IMG/VR virus record: IMGVR_UViG_3300012271_000010 | Span: 1 to 64,000 of that record | Source: a virus | DNA length: 64,000 bases | Direction: 5' to 3' (one strand) | Shown here: positions 11,366 through 16,472 of the stretch, in pieces | Numbering within the stretch: the first letter of the stretch is position 1 | Layout: every line of letters begins with the position of its first letter | Position numbers and translations under genes: made by a program | The notes under the pieces: model-generated | Told to the model about the DNA's origin: nothing | What the model saw: the letters and a program-made list of their open reading frames with translations, nothing else | Databases searched by the model: none

Positions 11366-11443
11366 GGGTTTGTAGTATAACGGATGTATTATACTCGGCT
11401 CTTAACCGATGAGATTTGGGTTCGAATCCCAACAGACCCACCA
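11366..11443 (+). tRNA. tRNA-Lys(CTT)
   Basis: Acceptor GGGTTTG/CAGACCC; an extended D stem (GTATAA/TTATAC, up to 6 bp); anticodon loop CTCTTAA gives CTT; T arm TTGGG-TTCGAAT-CCCAA; ACCA. 78 nt. Confidence 0.92.
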
Positions 11444-11446
11444 CAT

Positions 11447-11522
11447 GGGTTGTTAGTTCAATTGCGTAGAACATGTGGCTTTTAACCATTCAATCCGAGT
11501 TCGAGTCTCGGACAACCCACCA
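11447..11522 (+). tRNA. tRNA-Lys(TTT)
   Basis: Perfect acceptor GGGTTGT/ACAACCC; D stem GTTC/GAAC (loop has TGCG in place of the usual GG); anticodon loop CTTTTAA gives TTT; T arm CCGAG-TTCGAGT-CTCGG; ACCA. Three bases after tRNA-Lys(CTT). Confidence 0.94.
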
Positions 11523-11554
11523 ATTTTGAGAAGAAAATAGATTTTTGAGTTTTT

Positions 11555-11826
11555 GTTCGTGCTGCCGTCGTTTGGATAGCTGGCAGCCACTTGCACCGAA
11601 AGAAGTCTCAGCTGAACCTGCGAATCGAAAGTGAAGCGGGGAGAAAGATGACTTGAGGTTTGAGGTTCGATAGGAGGGGCGTCGCTGCCCCAAAAATGTG
11701 CCTCGCGCGTGGTGAGTTCTTGATAGTAGGAAAAGGTGTACTGAGAATGCACTAAAGTACAAAATCATAGCCCTGTCAGTCTCAGACAGAGCGAAAAGAC
11801 TTAGGGTTCAATCCCCTACACGAACA
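11555..11826 (+). ncRNA. 272-nt structured RNA with tRNA-like ends
   Basis: GTTCGTG (11555-11561) pairs perfectly with CACGAAC (11819-11825), next to a T arm TAGGG-TTCAATC-CCCTA and followed by A and six T residues. The 5' end continues with a D-arm-like CTGCC ... GGCAG (loop containing TTTGGATA). The 230 nt between contain GAACCT/AGGTTC, CCTGC/GCGGG, GGGGC/GCCCC, CTGTC/GACAG and CTGAGA/TCTCAG. The acceptor has no G3-U70 and no tag frame is evident, so it is not a second tmRNA. It could be a tRNA with an intron or large insertion, or a new tRNA-like RNA. AGTCTCA in the last hairpin lacks U33, so an isotype cannot be given. Confidence 0.65.
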
Positions 11827-11851
11827 TTTTTTATTTGGAGAAGAAAAAAAC

Positions 11852-12469
11852 ATGAGTGACAAATTACTTGGAAAAATGATCAAAGAGTTGACTGAAAACA
11901 ATATCAGTATAAAATTTGTAAACAAAAGTACTCTTGAAGATGATAGTCCAATGTTGGGGTTTTTCTGTGAATTGGATAAATTAATCGAAGTAGGAACTCT
12001 CGACGACGGCTGGTTTCAGACTTTCGCTCATGAATATTGTCACTTTAAACAGTGGAAAGATGGTCTCTTTGACGATATAACAACAATAGCTGCATATGCC
12101 ACATTAGATAATTGGGTGGACAGGAACAGAGAACTACCATCAGAAACAGTAAAGAAATTTATCCGTTGCATGCAGTTTATTGAATGGGACAATGAAAAAC
12201 GTACAATTGAATTTCTTGATAAAAACAAAATTGATTATGACAGAGAAGCTTATGTTAAGAAAGCTAACGTTTATGTTGCTTCTCATGAATTAACAAGACG
12301 TATTAGACGATGGCAAAGTAAACCATTGAGTACTGTTCCCGGAGTAAGTGATTTATTTTCAGGGGAAGAAATGATGCTAGAAAGAGATTTTGGGAATCTC
12401 CCAGAAGGTTTTGAAGCATTAGCAATTTCATCTTTTGAAGAAGTTATCGTTGAGGAAGAAGAGGATTAA
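11852..12469 (+). CDS. HExxH metallopeptidase-like protein
   Basis: 205 residues, ATG after GGAGAAGAAAAAAAC. FAHEYCHFKQW at about residues 59-69 is an HExxH zinc motif. The rest is helical, with NVYVASHELTRRIRRWQ (about 138-154) and an acidic tail. No signal peptide, so a cytoplasmic protease or a non-catalytic zinc protein. The motif context (HEYCH) differs from the HESGH protein at 8167 and the HELAH protein at 19335, so these are distant relatives rather than recent copies. Confidence 0.75.
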   Translation: MSDKLLGKMIKELTENNISIKFVNKSTLEDDSPMLGFFCELDKLIEVGTLDDGWFQTFAHEYCHFKQWKDGLFDDITTIAAYATLDNWVDRNRELPSETVKKFIRCMQFIEWDNEKRTIEFLDKNKIDYDREAYVKKANVYVASHELTRRIRRWQSKPLSTVPGVSDLFSGEEMMLERDFGNLPEGFEALAISSFEEVIVEEEED

Positions 12470-12514
12470 AATGGACTATTATTATTATAAGATTAGACAT
12501 ACCCATATCAACAT

Positions 12515-12603
12515 GGGAGACTTTCCTCGCGGTTGGCTGTAAACCAATTACCATAATAAGCGGGGTGGACGGTGAGAAGGTTCAATTCCTTAGTCTCCCA
12601 CCA
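12515..12603 (+). tRNA. tRNA-Tyr(GTA) with anticodon arm inside another stem
   Basis: Perfect acceptor GGGAGAC/GTCTCCC with ACCA; T arm GAAGG-TTCAATT-CCTTA; anticodon arm GTTGG-CTGTAAA-CCAAT gives GTA. Only 10 nt separate acceptor and anticodon arm, too few for a D arm. Instead CCTCGC (12524-12529) can pair with GCGGGG (12559-12564), enclosing the anticodon arm. 89 nt in all, close to normal Tyr length. Confidence 0.7.
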
Positions 12604-12624
12604 AATTAAACCGATTATGTGTAT

Positions 12625-12713
12625 GGTGGCTGTGCTGGAAATGGTAGACAGGCTGGGCTGTGAACCCGGTGTTTGATAAAGACGTGCGAGTTCGAAGCTC
12701 GTCAGTCACCCCA
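12625..12713 (+). tRNA. tRNA-His(GTG) with long variable arm
   Basis: An 8-bp acceptor that includes the G-1 to C73 pair diagnostic of tRNA-His (GGTGGCTG/CAGTCACC); anticodon loop CTGTGAA gives GTG; T arm GCGAG-TTCGAAG-CTCGT; CCA encoded. The variable region is 16 nt with a possible GTTT-GATAA-AGAC hairpin, abnormal for His. Confidence 0.9.
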
Positions 12714-12738
12714 ATTCAAAAAACACACTTAGGAAGAA

Positions 12739-12945
12739 ATGAAAGTAGGAACAAGAGTAAAAGTTATTTGTTCATGTTGTCAAAATGGAGCATGGACTCT
12801 TTTGGAACAAGAAGGAATAATTTACAAAGATTTTAATACTGCTTATTGCGAAGACCTCACGGTGACACAAAATCTCTACGGCATCAGATTCGACGACAAG
12901 ACCGAGGGATCCTTCTGGACAAAACAGATTGAGGTGTTATACTGA
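12739..12945 (+). CDS. Small beta-rich protein, family A
   Basis: 68 residues (MKVGTRVKVICSCCQNGAWT). Alternating short strands and the VGTRVKV ... EGIIYKD ... YGIRFDD pattern suggest a small SH3-like barrel. Similar layouts occur in the small proteins at 13116, 14544 and 14784, so these may be paralogues. The stop overlaps the next start (TGATG), giving coupled translation. Confidence 0.7.
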   Translation: MKVGTRVKVICSCCQNGAWTLLEQEGIIYKDFNTAYCEDLTVTQNLYGIRFDDKTEGSFWTKQIEVLY

Positions 12946-13115
12946 TGTTCTACTGGCTCTCGACAACGAAGATGACTGTGATGGTGGAAACCGATGAAAA
13001 CGATATTCTCATTGAAGCAGCACCAATAGTAAGAAGATTCTTGGGACAGACGATAGAAGACCTTGCAATGTGGATGAACAGACAAGAAGGTTTTAAAATA
13101 GAGGAGTTAAATTGA
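12945..13115 (+). CDS. 56-residue hypothetical protein
   Basis: The ATG shares one base with the upstream stop (TGATG), and the next gene's ATG follows this stop directly, so three genes form a coupled set. The product opens MFYWLSTTKMTV and ends with an amphipathic helix containing TIEDLAMWMNRQEGF. No family recognised. The tight packing is strong support for translation. Confidence 0.75.
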   Translation: MFYWLSTTKMTVMVETDENDILIEAAPIVRRFLGQTIEDLAMWMNRQEGFKIEELN

Positions 13116-13307
13116 ATGGAATACGAAAAAGGTGATCTGATGAAACATAATGATGGTTCATTGGGAATTATTACTAAAGTAAGCACCTACCGTTATCAAA
13201 TCTCTTGGTTTGAAGAACGTACGTTAACCAATCTCAGTTATACCTGGATTAATAAAAATATTTCAAAGAAATACCTTCCAGTGTGTATTAGTCGAACAAA
13301 GTTGTGA
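13116..13307 (+). CDS. Small beta-rich protein, family A
   Basis: 63 residues (MEYEKGDLMKHNDGSLGIIT). The KGDLMKHNDGS-GIITKV opening matches KKGDLVKI ... GIIIDI of the protein at 14784, an SH3-like or KOW-like barrel pattern. The ATG follows the upstream stop with GAGGAG ten bases before. Function unknown. Confidence 0.7.
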   Translation: MEYEKGDLMKHNDGSLGIITKVSTYRYQISWFEERTLTNLSYTWINKNISKKYLPVCISRTKL

Positions 13308-13314
13308 AAGTTAT

Positions 13315-13401
13315 GGGGATGTGGTGGAACTGGTTTACACAGCAGGCTTAAAACTTGTAGCCCGCGAGGGCTTGTGGGTTCGAATCCCACCATCCCTACC
13401 A
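13315..13401 (+). tRNA. tRNA-Leu(TAA), class II
   Basis: Acceptor GGGGATG/CATCCCT with a G1-U72 wobble; anticodon arm GCAGG-CTTAAAA-CTTGT gives TAA; long variable arm AGCCC-GCGA-GGGCT; T arm GTGGG-TTCGAAT-CCCAC; ACCA. 87 nt. Confidence 0.94.
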
Positions 13402-13405
13402 TTTT

Positions 13406-13483
13406 AGGTTAGTAGAGAATTGGTATATCGAGGGGATTCAAACTTCCCTGTCTATGTGGGTTCGAGTCCCACCTAACCTACCA
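13406..13483 (+). tRNA. tRNA-Leu(CAA)-like with class I variable loop
   Basis: Perfect acceptor AGGTTAG/CTAACCT; anticodon arm GGGGA-TTCAAAC-TTCCC gives CAA; T arm GTGGG-TTCGAGT-CCCAC; ACCA. The variable region is about 7 nt, whereas Leu tRNAs normally have a long arm. Isotype is from the anticodon only. Confidence 0.8.
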
Positions 13484-13498
13484 TTTTAAGAGGAATAA

Positions 13499-14035
13499 AT
13501 GAAGAGAACAATCTTGTGCTTGCTAGCACTACTTATAAATGCTAGTTGTTTCTATCTACCAGTTTCAATACCTGATGGTGGAGTTGGAACAATTAGTGAT
13601 GCAGGAACAGGACAAAGATTAGGAGATTTAGATGCAGGTGAGACAAATGATTCTGGAAACCCTCAAACAGACAGCGGTATCATCATCGATCTTGATGGCG
13701 GCGTTTTCGTGGACGCTGGTAATGAAGATGACGCTGGATTTATTGCAGGCGACGCAGGTTTGGTAGACTCTGGACCATTTGACTCTGGGATTTTTGATGG
13801 AGGTTTGTTTGATTCTGGAATCTTCGAGTTTGATGCTGGCTTTGTAGACGCTTCTGTGATTATTGACGCAGGAACAGAAATTGTAGATGCTTCTATTGAA
13901 ATTGATGCCGGAGAAGAATGCGAAGATACTCATGGACATCATGGATACGGTAGTTGGAATGAACCTGAGCCAAGTTGGAATGAACCAGAATCGGAATGTC
14001 CAGATGAATCGGAGCACGAATGGTGGGAGAATTGA
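13499..14035 (+). CDS. Asp/Gly-repeat lipoprotein
   Basis: 178 residues. MKRTILCLLALLINASC is a signal peptide ending in a cysteine, consistent with a lipobox (INASC, lacking the usual Leu at -3). The body repeats DAG, DSG and DGG units about every 6-10 residues (for example DSGPFDSGIFDGG), an acidic pattern that could bind calcium. The tail is His/Trp/Glu-rich with two SWNEPE units. Expected at the host inner or outer membrane, periplasm-facing. Superinfection exclusion or envelope modification is conceivable. The next gene overlaps its last 16 bases. Confidence 0.8.
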   Translation: MKRTILCLLALLINASCFYLPVSIPDGGVGTISDAGTGQRLGDLDAGETNDSGNPQTDSGIIIDLDGGVFVDAGNEDDAGFIAGDAGLVDSGPFDSGIFDGGLFDSGIFEFDAGFVDASVIIDAGTEIVDASIEIDAGEECEDTHGHHGYGSWNEPEPSWNEPESECPDESEHEWWEN

Positions 14036-14295
14036 TTAAAAAAGGTCAACTTTTAAAAGTTATACGTTGTACGTTTGAAAGTACCGTCACCGCCGAAACG
14101 CGCGGCACCGAAACACCGGTGTTCCCCGCCCACTACCGCGTCGCCGACGACGTCGACGGTCTTAAATTTCTTGATATAGGAACACTGCTGATTGTGACCA
14201 GGGAACAAAGTGACACCAATATTGGGATCGAAGCTTACAACCCAAAAACAAATAGAACTATTTTTGTACCGATGAACGATGTTATTAAACTTTAG
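14020..14295 (+). CDS. Hypothetical 91-residue protein with GC-rich centre
   Basis: Starts inside the end of the lipoprotein gene. Strand-rich, with GELIKKGQLLKV at the start and TLLIVTREQ in the middle, reminiscent of the small barrel proteins nearby. The stretch 14083-14160 is far richer in G and C than its surroundings and encodes TVTAETRGTETPVFPAHYRV, suggesting recent insertion or different codon choice. No family recognised. Confidence 0.7.
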   Translation: MVGELIKKGQLLKVIRCTFESTVTAETRGTETPVFPAHYRVADDVDGLKFLDIGTLLIVTREQSDTNIGIEAYNPKTNRTIFVPMNDVIKL

Positions 14296-14315
14296 CTTAA
14301 AAAAAAGGTAGTTAT

Positions 14316-14389
14316 ATTCCAGAGCGTAGGTTGTGTCGACCGATCTCCAAAATCGTGTTGTGAGAGTTCGAATCTCTCCTGGTTTGCCA
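14316..14389 (+). tRNA. tRNA-Trp(CCA)
   Basis: Anticodon arm CCGAT-CTCCAAA-ATCGT gives CCA; T arm GAGAG-TTCGAAT-CTCTC; discriminator G and CCA. The acceptor ATTCCAG/CTGGTTT has two T-T mismatches (2-71 and 3-70), and the D stem is weak, so processing or function could be impaired. Confidence 0.8.
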
Positions 14390-14392
14390 ATT

Positions 14393-14563
14393 ATGATAAT
14401 ATGTGTTTGCAATAATTTAAACGAGCAAGAAATCCAAACAGCAATTTCAGGCGGATGTAAAACAGCTTCAGAAGTTTGGGAATTTCATAAGTGCAGAGGA
14501 AGATGTACCAAGTGCGTTCCTGAAATCGAAGAAAGTATTGAAAATGAAAAAGATAGAACTTAA
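14393..14563 (+). CDS. Bfd-like [2Fe-2S] ferredoxin
   Basis: 56 residues. CVC at residues 4-6 and CTKC at 38-41 reproduce the CxC ... CxxC cluster-binding pattern and spacing of bacterioferritin-associated ferredoxin (Bfd), with typical ISGGCKTASEVWEF helices between; total length also matches. The ATG lies three bases after the tRNA-Trp CCA; a longer frame through the tRNA is discounted. Bfd releases iron from bacterioferritin in bacteria. In a phage it could mobilise host iron or feed an Fe-S enzyme; both are inference. Confidence 0.85.
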   Translation: MIICVCNNLNEQEIQTAISGGCKTASEVWEFHKCRGRCTKCVPEIEESIENEKDRT

Positions 14564-14744
14564 ACTAGGTGAACTGGTCACAGCTTGTGGAAACGGAGCC
14601 GCCGCCAGCCGAAAATTTGGAATTTTGATTAAAGTAGTGGATGAAGAAGACGGCGACACTTGGTATGACGCAAATGTCTATTGGGTAGGTAAATATCCTC
14701 GTTTTGAGAGGGTGTGTCTCTCTTATCTAAGAAAAATAACTTGA
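14544..14744 (+). CDS. Small beta-rich protein, family A
   Basis: 66 residues from the ATG (a TTG lies six bases upstream). LKLGELVTACGNGAAASRKF, then FGILIKVVDEEDGDTWYDAN and VYWVGKYP, follows the G-x-L-V ... GI-I-V ... YW pattern of a small barrel shared with 13116 and 14784. It overlaps the end of the Bfd gene by 20 bases. Function unknown. Confidence 0.7.
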   Translation: MKKIELKLGELVTACGNGAAASRKFGILIKVVDEEDGDTWYDANVYWVGKYPRFERVCLSYLRKIT

Positions 14745-14769
14745 CACCGTCAAATTAAACTGTTAGAAC
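14741..14769 (+). promoter_or_regulatory. Sigma70-type promoter with extended -10 (P8)
   Basis: TTGACA (14741-14746), a 17-bp spacer and TAGAAC (14764-14769) preceded by TGT. It starts within the last codon of the 14544 gene; the start at about 14776 is only eight bases before the ATG at 14784, so the leader is very short. It is very similar to P9 (CTTGACACCG ... AAACTG). Confidence 0.75.
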
Positions 14770-14783
14770 CAACTTATTAAAGT

Positions 14784-15008
14784 ATGAAATCATTATTTAA
14801 AAAAGGAGATCTAGTAAAAATAAAAGAAAGTGTTGGCGGAAACGATACACTATTTAAAGGATTTGGCATAATAATAGATATAAAAAAATATCCTGACAGA
14901 AAAGGAACAATGTTGATAATGAATAGAATTTATTTCTTAAAAACAGGACAAGAAGATATTTTTGGTGACGATGAAATCGATAAAAAATACTTGACACCGG
15001 CGAAATAA
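14784..15008 (+). CDS. Small beta-rich protein, family A
   Basis: 74 residues: MKSLFKKGDLVKIKES, then FKGFGIIIDIKKYPDRKG, MNRIYFLKTGQ and a C-terminal DEIDKKYLTPAK. Same layout as the small proteins at 13116 and 14544 (xKKGDLVKI, GIIIDI, IYFL), so probably a paralogue with a small barrel fold. Driven by P8 with almost no leader; P9 overlaps its end. Confidence 0.7.
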   Translation: MKSLFKKGDLVKIKESVGGNDTLFKGFGIIIDIKKYPDRKGTMLIMNRIYFLKTGQEDIFGDDEIDKKYLTPAK

Positions 15009-15019
15009 ACTGCTAGAGT
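14991..15019 (+). promoter_or_regulatory. Sigma70-type promoter with extended -10 (P9)
   Basis: TTGACA (14991-14996), a 17-bp spacer and TAGAGT (15014-15019) preceded by TGC. The start at about 15026 precedes the strongest Shine-Dalgarno sequence in the region (AAGGAGGAG at 15031-15039). Confidence 0.8.
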
Positions 15020-15044
15020 CTATTTATAAAAAGGAGGAGAGATC

Positions 15045-15107
15045 ATGTGTAAAGAAATGTTATTTGTTGAACAACTGGAAAGTGAACTTCTCCTTTTGCC
15101 CGTCTAG
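15045..15107 (+). CDS. 20-residue peptide with strong translation signals
   Basis: An ATG five bases after AAGGAGGAG, under promoter P9. The product, 20 residues starting MCKEMLFVEQLESELLL, is too short for a domain. It might be a leader peptide for the downstream tRNA region or a small regulator. The signals are much better than chance; function unknown. Confidence 0.5.
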   Translation: MCKEMLFVEQLESELLLLPV

Positions 15108-15177
15108 GGTCAAACAAATAGAAAAATTGAATAGTTCGAGTCTAGATTGGATAAACCTTTCTTTGTAAAATTTATGT

Positions 15178-15256
15178 GTGGGTAAGGGCGATTTTGGTAC
15201 GCCACTCCGTTTGGGGCGGAGAAATCTTGAGAGTTCGAACCTCTCTACCCGCACCA
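15178..15256 (+). tRNA. tRNA-Pro(TGG)
   Basis: Acceptor GTGGGTA/TACCCGC (T2-G71 wobble); D stem GGCG/CGCC; anticodon arm CTCCG-TTTGGGG-CGGAG gives TGG; T arm GAGAG-TTCGAAC-CTCTC; ACCA. 79 nt. Confidence 0.93.
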
Positions 15257-15289
15257 TTGGCATCACTAAAGGGGCTGTGATTTAATAGA

Positions 15290-15319
15290 GGGGGCTAAAA
15301 CCCTGAAGCCTTGTTTTTT
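15290..15319 (+). terminator. Probable terminator after tRNA-Pro
   Basis: GGGGCT and AGCCTT can form a 6-bp stem (two G-T) around a 10-nt loop, followed by GTTTTTT. It precedes the 15337 gene, whose own promoter was not identified. Confidence 0.5.
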
Positions 15320-15336
15320 GTTAAAGGTGTAGTTAC

Positions 15337-15615
15337 ATGTCAAATGTTAAAATTGAAGAATATAGAAAATTACTTGAAAAGGTCTCAAGAATACGCTCTC
15401 AACAAGGAGAGGTGACATCGTTGATCGAGCAAACTCTCGCCGCAGGAGCCATTGGCACCGCTACAAGTATGAAATACCATTGTTCGGATTTGGAAGATAC
15501 AGAAGATTCATATCTCGAACAAATGGATAAAGTTTGGTACTCAATGTCCGAAGAAGAAATTGAAGTTATAAAAAATCTTTTATCTAAAGAGAGAGAAAAT
15601 GATAACGAATCTTAA
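15337..15615 (+). CDS. Hypothetical 92-residue helical protein
   Basis: MSNVKIEEYRKLLEKVSRIR begins an almost continuous helical protein (IEQTLAAG, SEEEIEVIKNLLSKE). Possibly a coiled coil. The ribosome site AAAGG is 11 bases upstream of the ATG. The stop TAA overlaps the ATG of the next small gene (TAATG). Function unknown. Confidence 0.7.
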   Translation: MSNVKIEEYRKLLEKVSRIRSQQGEVTSLIEQTLAAGAIGTATSMKYHCSDLEDTEDSYLEQMDKVWYSMSEEEIEVIKNLLSKERENDNES

Positions 15616-15722
15616 TGTCCCACCAGAATTTTATCAATTGGCGCACCCACGACCCGCACTATGTTTGGAAACAAGGTGTTAGTTATGGAGGAAGTTCTTG
15701 CTGGATTCCAGCGATTAGATAA
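15615..15722 (+). CDS. 35-residue protein coupled by TAATG
   Basis: Start and upstream stop share one base. The product, MSHQNFINWRTHDPHYVWK at the N terminus, is rich in Trp, His and Tyr, then GVSYGGSSCWIPAIR. Composition and stop-start overlap suggest a real gene. No family recognised. tRNA-Leu(TAG) follows 11 bases later. Confidence 0.6.
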   Translation: MSHQNFINWRTHDPHYVWKQGVSYGGSSCWIPAIR

Positions 15723-15733
15723 AAAATAAGTTT

Positions 15734-15807
15734 GGCTGTGTATTCCAACTGGCAGAGAAGATCGACTTAGAATCGATACAGTGTGGGTTCGACTCCCACC
15801 ACAGCTA
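15734..15807 (+). tRNA. tRNA-Leu(TAG)-like with class I variable loop, no CCA
   Basis: Acceptor GGCTGTG/CACAGCT with a G1-U72 wobble; D stem TTC/GAA; anticodon arm ATCGA-CTTAGAA-TCGAT gives TAG; variable ACAGT (5 nt); T arm GTGGG-TTCGACT-CCCAC; discriminator A, then GGA in place of CCA. A short variable loop is abnormal for Leu. Confidence 0.85.
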
Positions 15808-16006
15808 GGAATGAAAAGTTAAAGTACCTGCATGCGGTTCATTCTGCACGACCCTTGATTTGGTCGACTAAATCTTTAACGATTAACCAGTATTTGTCTT
15901 TAGCTTTTTGATTCATTTTAATTATCGAGGAGTGAGTTGCACTGGATACGTCAACGGTTATTGGCAAACGGTCTCTTACGGCTGTTAAAAAACAAAGAAA
16001 TAAAAC
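15808..16006 (+). other. Non-coding 199-nt stretch with hairpins
   Basis: No convincing reading frame. It holds a 5-bp hairpin CGACC ... GGTCG (15849-15866) and a D-arm-like hairpin GTTG-CACTGGATACGT-CAAC (15936-15955). The latter resembles the 5' half of a tRNA, but no matching 3' half or T arm follows. Probably a tRNA fragment or small RNA. Confidence 0.4.
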
Positions 16007-16468
16007 ATGAATATTTTTGTTCTAGATTCAGATCCTGTTAAGGCGGCAGAATATCAATGTGATAAACATGTCGTTAAGATGATTTTAGAAACTGCACAAA
16101 TGCTGTGTACTGCAATACATGAGACTGGTGGAAATGCACATTATAAATCAACACATCGAAATCACCCTTGTACGATATGGGCTAGAAAAAGCAAAGGAAA
16201 CTTTGCATGGTTGAAAACCCACGGTTTAGCTTTGTGTAAAGAATATAATAAAAGATATGGGAAGGTTCACAAATCGCAAGCAGTGATAGAAGAATGTCTA
16301 GACCTAACTATTCCAGATGGATGTAAGACTAACTTTGCTCTTGCAATGCCTGACTATTGTAAGGTTGATAACGTGGTCGATTCTTATAGGAACTACTATT
16401 TAAAAGAGAAATCTAACATTGCAAAATGGAAACTAGGCAACAAGCCGGATTGGTTCTTAATCGAATAA
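16007..16468 (+). CDS. Conserved phage protein of unknown function
   Basis: 153 residues: MNIFVLDSDPVKAAEYQCDK, HVVKMILETAQMLC, THRNHPCTIWARKS, LAMPDYCK, SYRNYYLKEK and a C-terminal KPDWFLIE. I recognise this motif order as a protein family widely conserved in tailed phages and some bacteria, but its function is not established to my knowledge. Several His/Cys/Asp residues are conserved-looking and could bind metal. The ATG follows AAATAAAAC, with no strong ribosome site. A hairpin with a T-rich tail lies about 33 bases after the stop. Confidence 0.75.
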   Translation: MNIFVLDSDPVKAAEYQCDKHVVKMILETAQMLCTAIHETGGNAHYKSTHRNHPCTIWARKSKGNFAWLKTHGLALCKEYNKRYGKVHKSQAVIEECLDLTIPDGCKTNFALAMPDYCKVDNVVDSYRNYYLKEKSNIAKWKLGNKPDWFLIE

Positions 16469-16472
16469 AATA

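Noticed and set aside
11555-11826. Second tmRNA
   Set aside because: There is no G3-U70 pair, no tmRNA 5' signature and no tag frame ending in Ala-Ala.
12471-12542. 23-residue frame running into tRNA-Tyr
   Set aside because: Its second half is the tRNA itself and no clear promoter or strong ribosome site supports it.
14333-14392. Longer start for the Bfd-like gene
   Set aside because: The extra residues would be translated from tRNA-Trp; the ATG at 14393 gives exactly the Bfd length.
15105-15165. tRNA-like fragment with GTCTAGGG and TAG-TTCGAGT-CTA
   Set aside because: Only three T-stem pairs form, and no acceptor strands match in normal or permuted order. It is at best a tRNA remnant.
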